Positions 49,311-59,846 are shown, counted from the first letter of the stretch. The stretch is DNA of 64,000 nt from an uncultured Collinsella sp. (GCA_900541715.1 UQLI01000001.1:62001-126000); one strand, 5' to 3'. A program made the numbers and translations. Notes: generated by a model not told the origin, from the letters alone.

Positions 49311-49415
49311 GTCTTTCCGTTTCCGGTGCGGTCCCCCTACAACCGCACCGGTTTCGCCCGTCAAACGGGCAACACTAATACTTACGTAATTCATTTTTTC
49401 GAAAGGAAACGAACC

Positions 49416-50411
49416 ATGGGTGTTAACCTCTCCGGCCGTAGCTTCCTCAAGCTCCTCGACCTCTCCACCGAGGAGATCGAGTACTTGCTCAAGCTTTCCA
49501 AGAACTTCAAGGACATGAAGCGCGCTGGCGTTCCGCACCGCTATCTCGAGGGCAAGAACATCGTTCTGCTCTTCCAGAAGACCTCCACTCGTACCCGCTG
49601 CGCCTTCGAGGTCGGCGGCATGGATCTGGGCATGGGCGTCACCTACCTCGATCCCGGTTCGTCGCAGATGGGCAAGAAGGAGTCCATTGAGGACACTGCC
49701 CGCGTTCTCGGCCGCATGTATGACGGCATCGAGTTCCGTGGCTTTGCCCAGGACGACGTCGAGGAGCTCGCTGCTAAGTCCGGCGTGCCCGTGTGGAACG
49801 GCCTGACCACTGAGTGGCACCCCACCCAGATGCTCGCCGACATCCTGACCGTCCAGGAGAACTTCAACTACGACATCAAGGGCAAGACCCTCGTCTTCAT
49901 GGGTGACTGCAAGAACAACGTTGCTCGCTCCCTCATGGTTGTCTGCTCCAAGCTCGGCATGAACTTCGTGGCCTGCGGCCCCGAGGAGTGCATGCCCGCC
50001 GACGACGTCATCGAGGCCTGCAAGCCCATCGCCGAGGCCAACGGCTGCACCATCAAGCTGACCACCGACGTCAAGGACGGCGTCACCGGTGCCGACGTTA
50101 TCTACACCGACGTGTGGGTCTCCATGGGCGAGCCCGACGAGGTCTGGGCCGAGCGCATCGCTCAGCTCACCCCGTATCGCGTTACCTCCGAGGTCATGGC
50201 TATGGCCAACCCGGGTGCCATCTTCCTGCACTGCCTGCCCAGCTTCCACGACACCAACACCACGATTGGCGCCGAGAAGTGCGAGCAGTTCGGCATCACC
50301 GAGCAGGAGGTCACCGACGAGGTCTTCGAGAGCCCCGCTTCCAAGGTCTTCGACGAGGCCGAGAACCGCATGCACACCATCAAGGCTGTTATGTACGCTA
50401 CGCTCAAGTAA
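49416..50411 (+). CDS. argF: Ornithine carbamoyltransferase
   Basis: 331 residues. Carbamoyl-phosphate site STRTR (residues 57-61), HPTQ, ornithine-binding SMGEPDEVW and the active-site HCLP near residue 270. In the ADI pathway it runs backwards, splitting citrulline to ornithine and carbamoyl phosphate (arcB role); context with arcA supports that. Ribosome site GAAAGGAAAC. Codon use is strongly biased. A hairpin after it may reduce read-through into the transporter. Carbamate kinase, the next step, is not in the window. Confidence 0.93.
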   Translation: MGVNLSGRSFLKLLDLSTEEIEYLLKLSKNFKDMKRAGVPHRYLEGKNIVLLFQKTSTRTRCAFEVGGMDLGMGVTYLDPGSSQMGKKESIEDTARVLGRMYDGIEFRGFAQDDVEELAAKSGVPVWNGLTTEWHPTQMLADILTVQENFNYDIKGKTLVFMGDCKNNVARSLMVVCSKLGMNFVACGPEECMPADDVIEACKPIAEANGCTIKLTTDVKDGVTGADVIYTDVWVSMGEPDEVWAERIAQLTPYRVTSEVMAMANPGAIFLHCLPSFHDTNTTIGAEKCEQFGITEQEVTDEVFESPASKVFDEAENRMHTIKAVMYATLK

Positions 50412-50427
50412 GAGCATCTAGCATCTC

Positions 50428-50464
50428 GCTCGGGGTGTCTTGCTGCACACCCCGAGCGGCTTTG
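50428..50464 (+). terminator. Hairpin after argF
   Basis: GCTCGGGGTGT pairs with ACACCCCGAGC, then GGCTTTGT. Perhaps a partial terminator before the transporter. Confidence 0.65.
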
Positions 50465-50558
50465 TCTGGTAAATATCTCGCGTCGGGCGGTGGGCACGGC
50501 ACGGAAGATCCGCTTCGCGCGAGAAAGTTAAATGATTTATGAAGGGGGGATGAGAACC

Positions 50559-52037
50559 ATGACTGAGACCGCTAAGAAAAAGCGCGGTATGCCTTCATCG
50601 TTCACCATTCTTCTAGCTCTGCTGGCAATTGTTGCAGTGATTACCGTTATCGTCTCCGGCACGTCCGGCGGCGCGGTTACCGCAGCCCGTCTGAGCGATT
50701 TCTGCACCGCCCCGATCCTGGGCTTCGCTGACGCTCTGCCCGTCTGCCTCTTCGTTATGATCCTGGGCGGCTTCCTCGGCATGATGACCGAGACCGGCGC
50801 CCTGGACAACGGCATCGCCGTTCTGGTGCAGAAGCTTAAGGGCAACGAGATTATGCTCATTCCCGTGCTGATGCTCATCTTCTCCCTCGGTGGTACCACC
50901 TATGGTATGTGCGAGGAGACCGTTCCCTTCTACGCCCTGCTCGCCGCTACCATGATGGCCGCTGGCTTCGACCCCATGGTCGGTGCCGCTACCGTCCTGC
51001 TCGGCGCTGGCTGCGGCTGCCTGGGCTCCACGGTTAACCCGTTCGCCGTCGGCGCTGCCGTCGACGCTCTGACCGGCGTTGGCATTGAGGTCAACCAGTC
51101 CATCATCATCGGCCTCGGTGCCGTCCTGTGGATTGTCACTACCGCTATGTCCATCTTCTTCGTGATGAACTATGCCAAGAAGGTCAAGGCTGACAAGGGT
51201 TCCACCATCCTGTCGATGCAGGAGCTCAAGGACGCCGAAGAGGCTCACGGCAAGGCTGCTTCCGAGGTCCACAAGGAGGTCAAGCTCACCGGTCGTCAGA
51301 AGGGTGTTCTGATTGCCTTCGCCTTCACCTTCGTCGTCATGATCGTCGGCTTCATTCCGCTGGCCGACCTCAACGAGGGCGTCGCCAACTTCTTCGACGC
51401 TGGCGCTGTCTACGACGCCGACGGTAACGCCGTCGTCCAGGGCTGGTCTGCCCTGATCACCGGCCTGCCCATTGGCCAGTGGTACTTCGACGAGGCTTCC
51501 ACCTGGTTCTTCCTCATGGCCGTCCTGATCGGTATCATCGGTGGCCTGTCCGAGAAGCAGATCGTTAACACCTTTATCACCGGCGCTGCCGACATGATGT
51601 CCGTTGTTCTCGTCATCGCCCTCGCCCGTGGTATCTCCGTCCTCATGGCTAACACCGGCCTCGATGTCTTCGTCCTCGACGCTGCCGCCAATGCCCTGGC
51701 TGGCCTGTCCGGCGTGATCTTCGCTCCCATGAGCTTCCTGGTCTACTTCGGCCTGTCCTTCCTGATCCCCTCGACCTCCGGTATGGCCACCGTCTCCATG
51801 CCCATCATGGGACCGCTGGCTGTTAAGCTCGGCTTCTCGCCTGAGGTCATGGTCATGATCTTCTCCGCCGCCATCGGTGTCGTGAACCTGTTCACCCCGA
51901 CCTCCGGCGCCATCATGGGCGGTCTCGCCCTGGCCAAGATCGAGTGGACGACCTGGCTCAAGTTTGCCCTTAAGCTCATCGTTGCTCTCTCCGTCGTCTG
52001 CGCCATCATCCTGACCGTCGCCTGCGTGTTGATCTAA
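50559..52037 (+). CDS. YfcC family membrane transporter, likely arginine/ornithine exchange
   Basis: 492 residues with about 11-12 membrane helices; start at 50559 preceded by GAAGGGGGG. The family (YfcC/AitC-like, C4-dicarboxylate carrier clan) shows two similar halves with GGTTYGMCEETVPFY in the first and SFLIPSTSGMATVSMPIMGP plus NLFTPTSGAIMGG in the second. Such transporters are commonly encoded with arc genes and are thought to exchange arginine for ornithine; substrate is inferred from the ADI context. A cytoplasmic charged loop lies at about residues 205-245. Confidence 0.87.
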   Translation: MTETAKKKRGMPSSFTILLALLAIVAVITVIVSGTSGGAVTAARLSDFCTAPILGFADALPVCLFVMILGGFLGMMTETGALDNGIAVLVQKLKGNEIMLIPVLMLIFSLGGTTYGMCEETVPFYALLAATMMAAGFDPMVGAATVLLGAGCGCLGSTVNPFAVGAAVDALTGVGIEVNQSIIIGLGAVLWIVTTAMSIFFVMNYAKKVKADKGSTILSMQELKDAEEAHGKAASEVHKEVKLTGRQKGVLIAFAFTFVVMIVGFIPLADLNEGVANFFDAGAVYDADGNAVVQGWSALITGLPIGQWYFDEASTWFFLMAVLIGIIGGLSEKQIVNTFITGAADMMSVVLVIALARGISVLMANTGLDVFVLDAAANALAGLSGVIFAPMSFLVYFGLSFLIPSTSGMATVSMPIMGPLAVKLGFSPEVMVMIFSAAIGVVNLFTPTSGAIMGGLALAKIEWTTWLKFALKLIVALSVVCAIILTVACVLI

Positions 52038-52123
52038 GTACCCAACGGGTACCCCACGGAAACCTTGACGATCCTGTAGAGGATCACCTGGTCATCGTCT
52101 GTCCGGTGGGGTAAACCCACCGG
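52038..52123 (+). ncRNA. Structured 3' region with mutually exclusive stems
   Basis: TACCCCAC (52050-52057) can pair with GTGGGGTA (52106-52113) and enclose GATCC-TGTAGA-GGATC. Alternatively CCGGTGGG (52103-52110) pairs with CCCACCGG (52116-52123). The two folds share bases, as in a switch. A GTACCC/GGGTAC hairpin opens the region. It lies between the transporter stop and its terminator. Confidence 0.4.
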
Positions 52124-52138
52124 TAGACTCCTACCTTT

Positions 52139-52172
52139 AGCCCCCTTCCGTTCCGTGCGCGGGAGGGGGCGC
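52139..52172 (+). terminator. Terminator after the transporter gene
   Basis: GCCCCCTTCC pairs with GGGAGGGGGC (one G-T pair); poor T tract. Confidence 0.55.
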
Positions 52173-52179
52173 TCTTGTG

Positions 52180-52347
52180 TTCCGGCGTTTTACCAAACGC
52201 CGGAACCACTCGACGCTGCAAGCCCGCCAGAGCGGCAATCTGACGTTCAATTGTCGGGCATGGCCAAAAGGCCTATGCCCTCCTCTTTCACGTCACCTTG
52301 CTCGCTCTGGCGGGCTTTCGCTGACTTTTGCTCCACCTGCGGCGCTG
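52180..52347 (+). repeat. Large stem-loop repeat, family 1, copy C (3' of the transporter)
   Basis: Leading hairpin TTCCGGCGTTT-TACC-AAACGCCGGAA (same loop as A and B, different stem), CTCGACGCTGCAA, outer stem AAGCCCGCCAGAGCG/CGCTCTGGCGGGCTT, middle stem TGACGT/ACGTCA, tip GGGCATGGCC/GGCCTATGCCC, and a tail (CGCTGACTTTTGCT, CACCTGCGG) matching copy A. Confidence 0.8.
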
Positions 52348-52369
52348 CCATTGTTGGTGTTATGGGGCG

Positions 52370-52430
52370 GTGCAATGGGGTCAGGTTAGTTTGCACCAAA
52401 TATGTCCGACAAGAGGTTTGACGGATGTTT
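52370..52430. repeat. GGGGACAGG-family repeat
   Basis: TGCAATGGGGTCAGGTTAG then TTTGCACCAAAT matches the left arm of the element at 1629-1704 with a few changes. Upstream of the DUF1846 gene, whose likely -10 TATAAT is at about 52478. Confidence 0.45.
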
Positions 52431-52522
52431 GGTTGGTGCCTGTTGATGGTCTGGGTATCGGGGAGGGCGGGCTCCGTTATAATCGCCTAGAACATTAAAT
52501 GGAAACGGGACGGGAGCCATAT

Positions 52523-54004
52523 ATGCGCCAGGGTTTCGACAACGCGAAGTATATCGAGCTGCAGGCTGCTCACATTAAGGAGCGCATCTCGCAGTTTGGT
52601 GGCAAGCTCTATTTGGAGTTTGGCGGTAAGCTGTTCGATGACTATCATGCGAGCCGCGTGCTGCCGGGTTTTGAACCGGACAGCAAGTTCCGCATGCTCA
52701 AGAGCATCGCCGACGATGTCGAGGTTATCATCGCGATCAACGCGAACCACATCGAGAAAAACAAGGCTCGTGGTGACCTCGGCATTACCTATGACGAGGA
52801 TGTGCTGCGCCTGGTTGACCTGTTTCGCGGCAACGGCTTTGCTGTCGCGGCTGTGGTCATCACCCAGTACGCCGGCCAGCCCGCTGCCGATGTGTTCCGC
52901 AACCGTCTGAACGCGCTCGGTATTCCCGCCAAGCTGCACTATCCCATCGAGGGGTATCCGCACGATGTCGATCTGATCGTGTCCGACGATGGCTACGGCA
53001 AGAACGAGTTTGTCGAGACCACCCGACCGCTCGTCGTGGTCACTGCCCCCGGTCCTGGCTCGGGCAAGCTTGCCACCTGCCTGTCTCAGCTCTATCACGA
53101 GCACAAGCATGGCACGGCCGCCGGCTATGCCAAGTTCGAGACCTTCCCTGTCTGGAATCTTCCTCTGACGCATCCGGTCAATATTGCCTACGAGGCCGCC
53201 ACGGCTGACCTCGACGACGCCAATATCATCGATTCGTTCCACCTTGAGGCCTACAACAAGACCACGGTCAACTACAACCGCGACGTCGAGGCCTTCCCGG
53301 TAGTCCGTGCCCTGATGGAAAAGATCCTGGGCAAGAGCCCCTACCAGAGCCCTACGGACATGGGCGTCAATATGGTCGGCTTTGCCATCACCGATGACGA
53401 TGCCTGCCGCGACGCTTCCAAGATGGAGATCGTCCGCCGCTACTTTACCGCGGTCGAAAATGTGCGCCGTACCGGCGTGGGCGATGAGCAAGTCGACCGT
53501 CTCAAGATTATTATGAAGAAAGCCGGCATCGATAAGAACTACTCACCGGCGCGCTCGGCAGCCCTCACCAGGGAGCAGCTGACGGGTGGTCCCGTGGGTG
53601 CCATGGTCATGCCCGATGGCTCCGTGGTGACCGGCAAGACTTCCACGCGCCTGGGCGCCGCGAGCTCGCTCATCATGAATGCACTTAAGCATGTCTCGGG
53701 CGTCGACCTTGAGCTCGAGGTCATTAGCGATGAAGCGATCGAGCCCATCAGCAAGCTCAAGACGCATTTCCTGGGCAGCAAAAACCCGCGCCTCCACACC
53801 GACGAGACGCTTATGGCGCTGTCGATCACCTCGGCCACGAGTGAGACGGCCGCTCGCGTCCTTTCGGGCCTGGAGCAGCTGCGCGGTTGCGATGCCTTCT
53901 TTAGCGTGATTATCTCGCCGACGGACGAGACGGTACTGCGCAAACTGGGTATCAACGTGTGCTGCGAGCCCAAGTTTGAGCGCCGCGGTTTCTTCCATCG
54001 CTAA
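52523..54004 (+). CDS. DUF1846 family protein
   Basis: 493 residues from the ATG at 52523 (GGGAG upstream); an ATG 24 bases earlier has none. DUF1846 proteins are large cytoplasmic proteins of unknown function, common in Firmicutes and Coriobacteriia. Visible features: a ready P-loop-like APGPGSGKLATCLSQ (about residue 175), IKERISQFGGKLYLEFGGKLFDD near the N-terminus, and a conserved middle MGVNMVGFAI. The glycine-rich APGPGSGK could bind nucleotide, though this is not proven. A terminator follows. Confidence 0.88.
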   Translation: MRQGFDNAKYIELQAAHIKERISQFGGKLYLEFGGKLFDDYHASRVLPGFEPDSKFRMLKSIADDVEVIIAINANHIEKNKARGDLGITYDEDVLRLVDLFRGNGFAVAAVVITQYAGQPAADVFRNRLNALGIPAKLHYPIEGYPHDVDLIVSDDGYGKNEFVETTRPLVVVTAPGPGSGKLATCLSQLYHEHKHGTAAGYAKFETFPVWNLPLTHPVNIAYEAATADLDDANIIDSFHLEAYNKTTVNYNRDVEAFPVVRALMEKILGKSPYQSPTDMGVNMVGFAITDDDACRDASKMEIVRRYFTAVENVRRTGVGDEQVDRLKIIMKKAGIDKNYSPARSAALTREQLTGGPVGAMVMPDGSVVTGKTSTRLGAASSLIMNALKHVSGVDLELEVISDEAIEPISKLKTHFLGSKNPRLHTDETLMALSITSATSETAARVLSGLEQLRGCDAFFSVIISPTDETVLRKLGINVCCEPKFERRGFFHR

Positions 54005-54038
54005 GTTTGAAGCACCGCGGTAATTGCATTGCATTTTG

Positions 54039-54070
54039 GCCGTATCGGGTTAGCGCCCGGTACGGCTTTT
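54039..54070 (+). terminator. Terminator after the DUF1846 gene
   Basis: GCCGTATCGGG pairs with CCCGGTACGGC, then TTTTTG. Confidence 0.85.
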
Positions 54071-54260
54071 TGATCAATAAAGCGCCTATTTCGGCGAAAA
54101 ATAGCTGTTTACCTGCCTAGAAACAATTTGAGCGGTATACAATAACCGTAACTGTTTCATCCTTAGCGGGATGCCGCATGATGGATATTACCTGCCATCG
54201 TGAGGTGTGTCGGTCGCGCACGGCGCGTTAGATGCTCGTGCTCGGTTTGAGGAGGCTGCT

Positions 54261-54599
54261 ATGGCGGGCAAGGGTCGTGCGAGTGTCAACGATATGAAGC
54301 GTGTCGAGGTGCTGGTGTTGATGGAGATCGACCAGCAAACCGAAGACAATGGCGGGCCGTATGGTTTCTCGCGCAAAACGCTTGCCGAGCGCGTGGGGGT
54401 TTCGCCGTATCGTGCCCGCGCCGCAATCGATCGCTTGGATTCCGAAGGCATGATTGATGTCGTCTCGCGTTATAGCGACGACGGCGGTCAGCTTGCAAAT
54501 GGCATTTGCCTCACCGAACGTGGCGAGTGGTATCTTGAGGGCGTCCGTACCGGCATGCTCGTTCAAGAAATGCTTGAGGACGAGGTTTCTGATCGATAG
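54261..54599 (+). CDS. Small winged-helix DNA-binding protein
   Basis: 112 residues; start at 54261 with GAGGAGGCTGCT. One winged helix: KRVEVLVLMEIDQQT, then FSRKTLAERVGVSPYRARAA as the recognition region and a wing with GGQLANGICLTERG. No ligand or dimerisation domain is obvious. Lies between the DUF1846 gene and pyrG, with terminators on both sides, so it is expressed on its own. Target unknown. Confidence 0.7.
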   Translation: MAGKGRASVNDMKRVEVLVLMEIDQQTEDNGGPYGFSRKTLAERVGVSPYRARAAIDRLDSEGMIDVVSRYSDDGGQLANGICLTERGEWYLEGVRTGMLVQEMLEDEVSDR

Positions 54600-54623
54600 C
54601 AGCATGTAACCCTTGCCATAGCG

Positions 54624-54655
54624 ACGCCGCCTGGGAAACCGGGCGGCGTTTTGTT
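54624..54655 (+). terminator. Terminator before pyrG
   Basis: ACGCCGCC pairs with GGCGGCGT, followed by TTTGTTT. Confidence 0.8.
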
Positions 54656-54771
54656 TCAAGATTGAGAAATGCAATCTCACGCGAGAAAAATTGCGAACGG
54701 TCCGCGGCGCGAGTATTACAATGAAGACCCGTAAGATGTGGATAAACAACTTCTACGGGAAGCGCAGGTAA

Positions 54772-56439
<1,668 letters not shown>

Positions 56440-56441
56440 GG

Positions 56442-57383
56442 GTGCCGGCGAATAAGGAACATACCGAAGCTACTCCCTCGTCGCTCGCCGTGGCGGCGGG
56501 GGAGTATCTCGATTACCTCGCGGTCGAGCGGGGTTTGGCGCGCAACACGATTGCGGCCTATCGTCGTGACCTGACGACGTACTGCGCCTATCTGGAGCGG
56601 GCTGGTATTGTGTCTTTTGAAGAGGTGACCCGTCAAGTCGTGGAGGGCTTTGTTGCCGACCGTCGCGATGGGGGCTATTCCGATGCCTCGGTGGAGCGTG
56701 CGCTTGCGGCCGTGAAGGGCCTGCATGCCTTTTTGGTGCGCGATGGGGCTGTAGCCCAAAATCCAACGGCGGCGTTGCGCCTGCCTAAAAAGGCTGAGCG
56801 TTTGCCGGAGTATGTATCGGTGGAGGATGTCTCGGCGCTGCTCGATCAAGATTTCCCCGAGGGCGAGATGGGCTTGCGTGACCATGCCATCTTGGAAGTG
56901 CTCTACGGATGCGGTTTGCGTGTGAGCGAGTTGGTGGGGCTCGATGTGGGCGATATCCATATCGACGATGGCTTTGTGCTCGTTTGCGGTAAGGGCTCAA
57001 AGGAACGCCTGTCCCCGCTGGTGGGAAGCGCGGCGCGAGCTCTGGCGCTCTATGTAACTGAGGGGCGTTCTCGCTTGGCGGCCCATGCCCGCGGAACAGA
57101 GACCTCGGCGGTCTTTTTAAATAAGAACGGCCGCCGTCTGTCGCGCCAGGGCATCCATGCCATCTGTGAGCGCTACGGGCGCCAGGTGGGACTGGTGGGG
57201 CTCCATCCCCATACGCTGCGTCACTCCTTTGCCACCCATATGCTTGCGGGCGGCGCAGACCTCCGTGTGCTACAGGAGATCTTGGGGCATGCCGATATAT
57301 CGACCACGCAGATCTACACGCATGTCGATCGTACGCAACTGACCGAGGTCTATCTGGCGGCGCACCCACTGGCACATCGTTAA
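56442..57383 (+). CDS. xerD: Tyrosine recombinase XerD
   Basis: 313 residues, GTG start two bases after the pyrG stop. N-terminal SAM-like core-binding domain (EYLDYLAVERGLARNTIAAY). Catalytic residues: Arg in YGCGLRVSELVGL, Lys in GKGSKER, HTLRHSF with His and Arg, His in ILGHADISTTQIYTHV, and the nucleophile Tyr in that last segment. XerD with XerC resolves chromosome dimers at dif. It lies before the dcw cluster, as in several Gram-positive genomes. No attachment site is visible nearby, so a prophage integrase is unlikely. Confidence 0.9.
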   Translation: MPANKEHTEATPSSLAVAAGEYLDYLAVERGLARNTIAAYRRDLTTYCAYLERAGIVSFEEVTRQVVEGFVADRRDGGYSDASVERALAAVKGLHAFLVRDGAVAQNPTAALRLPKKAERLPEYVSVEDVSALLDQDFPEGEMGLRDHAILEVLYGCGLRVSELVGLDVGDIHIDDGFVLVCGKGSKERLSPLVGSAARALALYVTEGRSRLAAHARGTETSAVFLNKNGRRLSRQGIHAICERYGRQVGLVGLHPHTLRHSFATHMLAGGADLRVLQEILGHADISTTQIYTHVDRTQLTEVYLAAHPLAHR

Positions 57384-57416
57384 CACATCACTGACCTGCA
57401 TATTTATAGGTATTTG

Positions 57417-57488
57417 GGGACGGGCCCCAGATTGCCGCGGGGTGCTTTTGCGCGCGCATGGGCAATCTGGGGCCCGTCCCATTTTTCG
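57417..57488 (+). terminator. Strong terminator after xerD
   Basis: A perfect 20-bp stem (57417-57436, GGGACGGGCC..., with 57461-57480, ...GGCCCGTCCC) followed by ATTTTTC. The stem ends resemble the GGGGAC repeats. Confidence 0.85.
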
Positions 57489-57580
57489 CCACTTGGCATC
57501 GCGGTGGTGGGCCGCACGTGCCTTGGGTGGGGGAGTTTGGGGGGGCGATGTGAACGGTATATAAAGGGACGCAAAAATCG

Positions 57581-57668
57581 CCTCAAGGTCAACTTGAAGG
57601 TTGAGGTTGAACGGCGGGATGCCACAGGTGGCATCCCGCCGTAGCTGTAAACACAACATATTGTGTTT
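57581..57668. promoter_or_regulatory. Palindromes upstream of mraZ
   Basis: Three nested elements: CCTCAAGGTCAACTTGAAGG then TTGAGG (57581-57606), similar to the AAGTTGA sites at 14440-14485; a 13-bp hairpin ACGGCGGGATGCC/GGCATCCCGCCGT (57611-57642); and the perfect palindrome AAACACAA-CATA-TTGTGTTT (57649-57668). No gene is visible in 57489-57700. Confidence 0.45.
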
Positions 57669-57704
57669 TCGAACATATGCTTGGGGGTGTTTTGCAATAT
57701 ATGG

Positions 57705-57779
57705 TGGGTGGAGTGGTGGGGCGGGGTGGGGGAAGGGGTGGGGAAAGGTGTTGAAAAATGGGGCGGTTCCCCATATTAT
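57705..57779 (+). promoter_or_regulatory. mraZ promoter with upstream TGGG repeats
   Basis: TTGAAA (57751-57756), a 17-base spacer and TATTAT (57774-57779) form a near-consensus promoter. Just upstream TGGG recurs at 57705, 57717, 57727 and 57739, spaced 10-12 bases, similar to MraZ boxes (repeated TGGG at 10 bp in E. coli). So MraZ may regulate this promoter. Confidence 0.6.
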
Positions 57780-57847
57780 TAATGACGTCGACAGGCGGGG
57801 TGGTTCCCCGCGTACGTGCCATCTGAGTAACCGAGGGGAGGGCGCAC

Positions 57848-58282
57848 ATGGGAATGACTGGTGCATACGAGCGCAATCTCGATGCAAAAGGTCGTCTGTC
57901 CCTGCCTGCACCCCTTCGCGAGGAGCTTGGAGAGCACGTTCGCGTGTTCAAAGCCCTGGATGTCGATGCTCTGTACGTGTTCTCTGCCGAGGCCTTCGAT
58001 AAGTGGGTCGAAGGACTCTTCGCGGGTCGTGAGGGCCACGAGGGTTTTAACCCGCGTGACATTAATGACCAGAAGCTCATGAGGGCGATCAACAAGCGCA
58101 CCACGTCGATGGACGTGGACAGCGCCGGTCGTATCGGTCTTTCCGAGTCTCTCCGCAAGCAGGCGAACCTCGACCGCGAGGTCACGGTTGTGGGCAACTA
58201 CGACCACCTTGAGGTTTGGGATCGCGCCGCGGCCGATGAGGACGATGACGATGAGGCCCTGCTGGACCTCTTCTTCTCGTAA
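57848..58282 (+). CDS. mraZ: Transcriptional regulator MraZ
   Basis: 144 residues. Two AbrB-like domains: GAYERNLDAKGRLSLPAPLR (the DxxGR signature of copy 1) and TTSMDVDSAGRIGLSESLRK (copy 2). MraZ forms a ring and regulates the dcw operon. Ribosome site GAGGGGAGGG. First gene of the dcw cluster, 20 bases before rsmH. The acidic tail EDDDDEALLDLFFS is typical of actinobacterial members. Confidence 0.93.
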   Translation: MGMTGAYERNLDAKGRLSLPAPLREELGEHVRVFKALDVDALYVFSAEAFDKWVEGLFAGREGHEGFNPRDINDQKLMRAINKRTTSMDVDSAGRIGLSESLRKQANLDREVTVVGNYDHLEVWDRAAADEDDDDEALLDLFFS

Positions 58283-58302
58283 GGGCAAGGCACGGGTAAC
58301 GG

Positions 58303-59268
58303 ATGGAGCGTGGGATCTTGACACAAGAATATCGGCATGAACCTGTCATGCTCGGCGAAGTGCTTGAGTCGCTGCGGCTAAAGAGCGGCTCCGTTGTCTG
58401 CGATTGCACCCTTGGCGGTGCCGGCCATTCGGTAAAGATGGCCGCGCAGGTGGGGGAGACGGGCCTTTTGCTCGGCGTCGATCAGGACGACATGGCCCTC
58501 GAGGCCGCTGGCGCCCGTCTGGACCGCGAGGTTCCCGGTGTTCCGCACCAGCTGCTGAAGGGCAACTTCGGCGACTTGGACGAGCTTCTTTGCTCGGCCG
58601 AGGTGCCCGGGGTCGATGGCTTCCTGTTCGATTTGGGCGTTTCGTCACCGCAACTCGATATCCCTGGCAGGGGCTTTTCGTATAACGAGGACGCCCCATT
58701 GGACATGCGGATGGATCCGGGTAATAACACCTTAAACGCAGCTGAGGTCATCAACACCTATAACGAACACGACCTCGCCCGGATTCTACGCGTCTACGGC
58801 GAAGAGAAGTTCGCCTCGCAGATCGCGCGCGAGATCGTGCGCCGCCGCGAGCAAGAACCGATCGAAACCACCGGCCAATTTGTCGAGATCATCAAGGCGG
58901 GTATCCCGGCTGCCGCTCGTCGGCATGGCGGACACCCGGCCAAGAAAAGTTTCCAGGCCATTCGCATCGAGGTCAATCACGAGCTCGATGTGCTCGAACG
59001 AGGGCTTGATGCCGCCACCAGGTGGCTCAACCCGGGCGGACGTATCTGCGTCATCTCGTATCACTCGCTCGAAGACCGTATCGTAAAGAACCACTTTAAG
59101 GAGATGAGCCAGGGGTGCACGTGTCCGCCGGAGATTCCGGTGTGCGTGTGCGGCAACGTGCCGATACTCAAGGTCATCACCCGCAAACCCTTGGTTGCCC
59201 AGCCTGATGAGGTTGAGCGCAACCCTCGGGCGAGATCAGCCAAAATCCGCGTGGCGCAGCGTCTGTAA
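58303..59268 (+). CDS. rsmH: 16S rRNA (cytosine-1402-N4)-methyltransferase
   Basis: 321 residues. RsmH methylates C1402 of 16S rRNA with SAM. HEPVMLGEVLESL at the start, VVCDCTLGGAGHS (SAM site), FDLGVSSPQLD, GRGFSY, DMRMDP and FQAIRIEVNHEL. The start could instead be a TTG at 58321 with a better ribosome site. Second gene of the dcw cluster. Confidence 0.95.
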   Translation: MERGILTQEYRHEPVMLGEVLESLRLKSGSVVCDCTLGGAGHSVKMAAQVGETGLLLGVDQDDMALEAAGARLDREVPGVPHQLLKGNFGDLDELLCSAEVPGVDGFLFDLGVSSPQLDIPGRGFSYNEDAPLDMRMDPGNNTLNAAEVINTYNEHDLARILRVYGEEKFASQIAREIVRRREQEPIETTGQFVEIIKAGIPAAARRHGGHPAKKSFQAIRIEVNHELDVLERGLDAATRWLNPGGRICVISYHSLEDRIVKNHFKEMSQGCTCPPEIPVCVCGNVPILKVITRKPLVAQPDEVERNPRARSAKIRVAQRL

Positions 59269-59358
59269 GCGCGACCGCGCGATATTGGACCTCCCGCTCG
59301 CACCATAAACGAAGCTTAAACACACTACCAACGTACTCGGGATGGGAGGCGGCATATC

Positions 59359-59829
59359 ATGGGCTACAACACTTCAAGCGCAGCACTCGCCTATGATATG
59401 AACGCCATGCCCGCCTATCGTGAGACGCCGCAGGCCCCCGTTGCTCCCCGTGAGCAGCGCGCGCCGCGCTTTGATGTCTACACGGGCGCGGGCCGTCAGG
59501 CAAACCAGGCGGTAAGCCCGGTTTTCATGAGCGTTCTTAAAACGTTTTGCATCATTGCGGCTATCTTCATGACGATCGGCGTCGCCCGCGTGGCGCTCGC
59601 CGGCGTTACGGCCCAGATGCTCAACAGCAACGCCGAGCTTACCAGCACGCTCGAAAAGGCGACCGATGAGAGCTCCGACCTGGAGGTCATGCATTCGGTC
59701 TATGGCGCCGACACGCGCATTCGCGACCTTGCGGGCGCTTATGGCATGGTGGAGCCCAGCGAGAGCGTTACACTTGACTTTTCGCAGGATGCAGCCGCGG
59801 GCGCCAACGCGACCGCGACCGCTCAGTAG
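59359..59829 (+). CDS. FtsL-like cell division protein
   Basis: 156 residues, not strongly conserved but positioned exactly where ftsL sits, between rsmH and the division PBP. Cytoplasmic N-terminus about 55 residues, one membrane helix (FMSVLKTFCIIAAIFMTIGV, about 57-77), then a short extracellular helix suited to coiled-coil formation (TAQMLNSNAELTSTLEKATD). FtsL with DivIC/FtsB recruits FtsI and FtsW. The Ala/Thr-rich end is unusual. Call rests mainly on position and topology. Confidence 0.7.
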   Translation: MGYNTSSAALAYDMNAMPAYRETPQAPVAPREQRAPRFDVYTGAGRQANQAVSPVFMSVLKTFCIIAAIFMTIGVARVALAGVTAQMLNSNAELTSTLEKATDESSDLEVMHSVYGADTRIRDLAGAYGMVEPSESVTLDFSQDAAAGANATATAQ

Positions 59830-59846
59830 CAAGACGGTAGCTGAGT

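Noticed and set aside
47994..50417. 807-codon open frame on the minus strand across arcA and argF
   Set aside because: Its composition (Val/Leu/Asp/Gly/His/Ala-rich, no domain) is the antisense image of extremely GC3-biased genes; the same pattern appears at 44840-46318 opposite the other arcA copy.
52155..52421. 88-codon plus-strand frame downstream of the transporter
   Set aside because: It runs through the family 1 repeat with its stem-loops and lacks a ribosome site.
56442..57383. Tyrosine recombinase as a prophage or island integrase
   Set aside because: Sequence is XerD-like, it is translationally adjacent to pyrG, and no attachment site, tRNA or phage genes are nearby.
57670..57683. 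LexA-like CGAACATATGCTTG upstream of mraZ
   Set aside because: Two mismatches in the right half (GTTCG expected), so too weak to call an SOS box.
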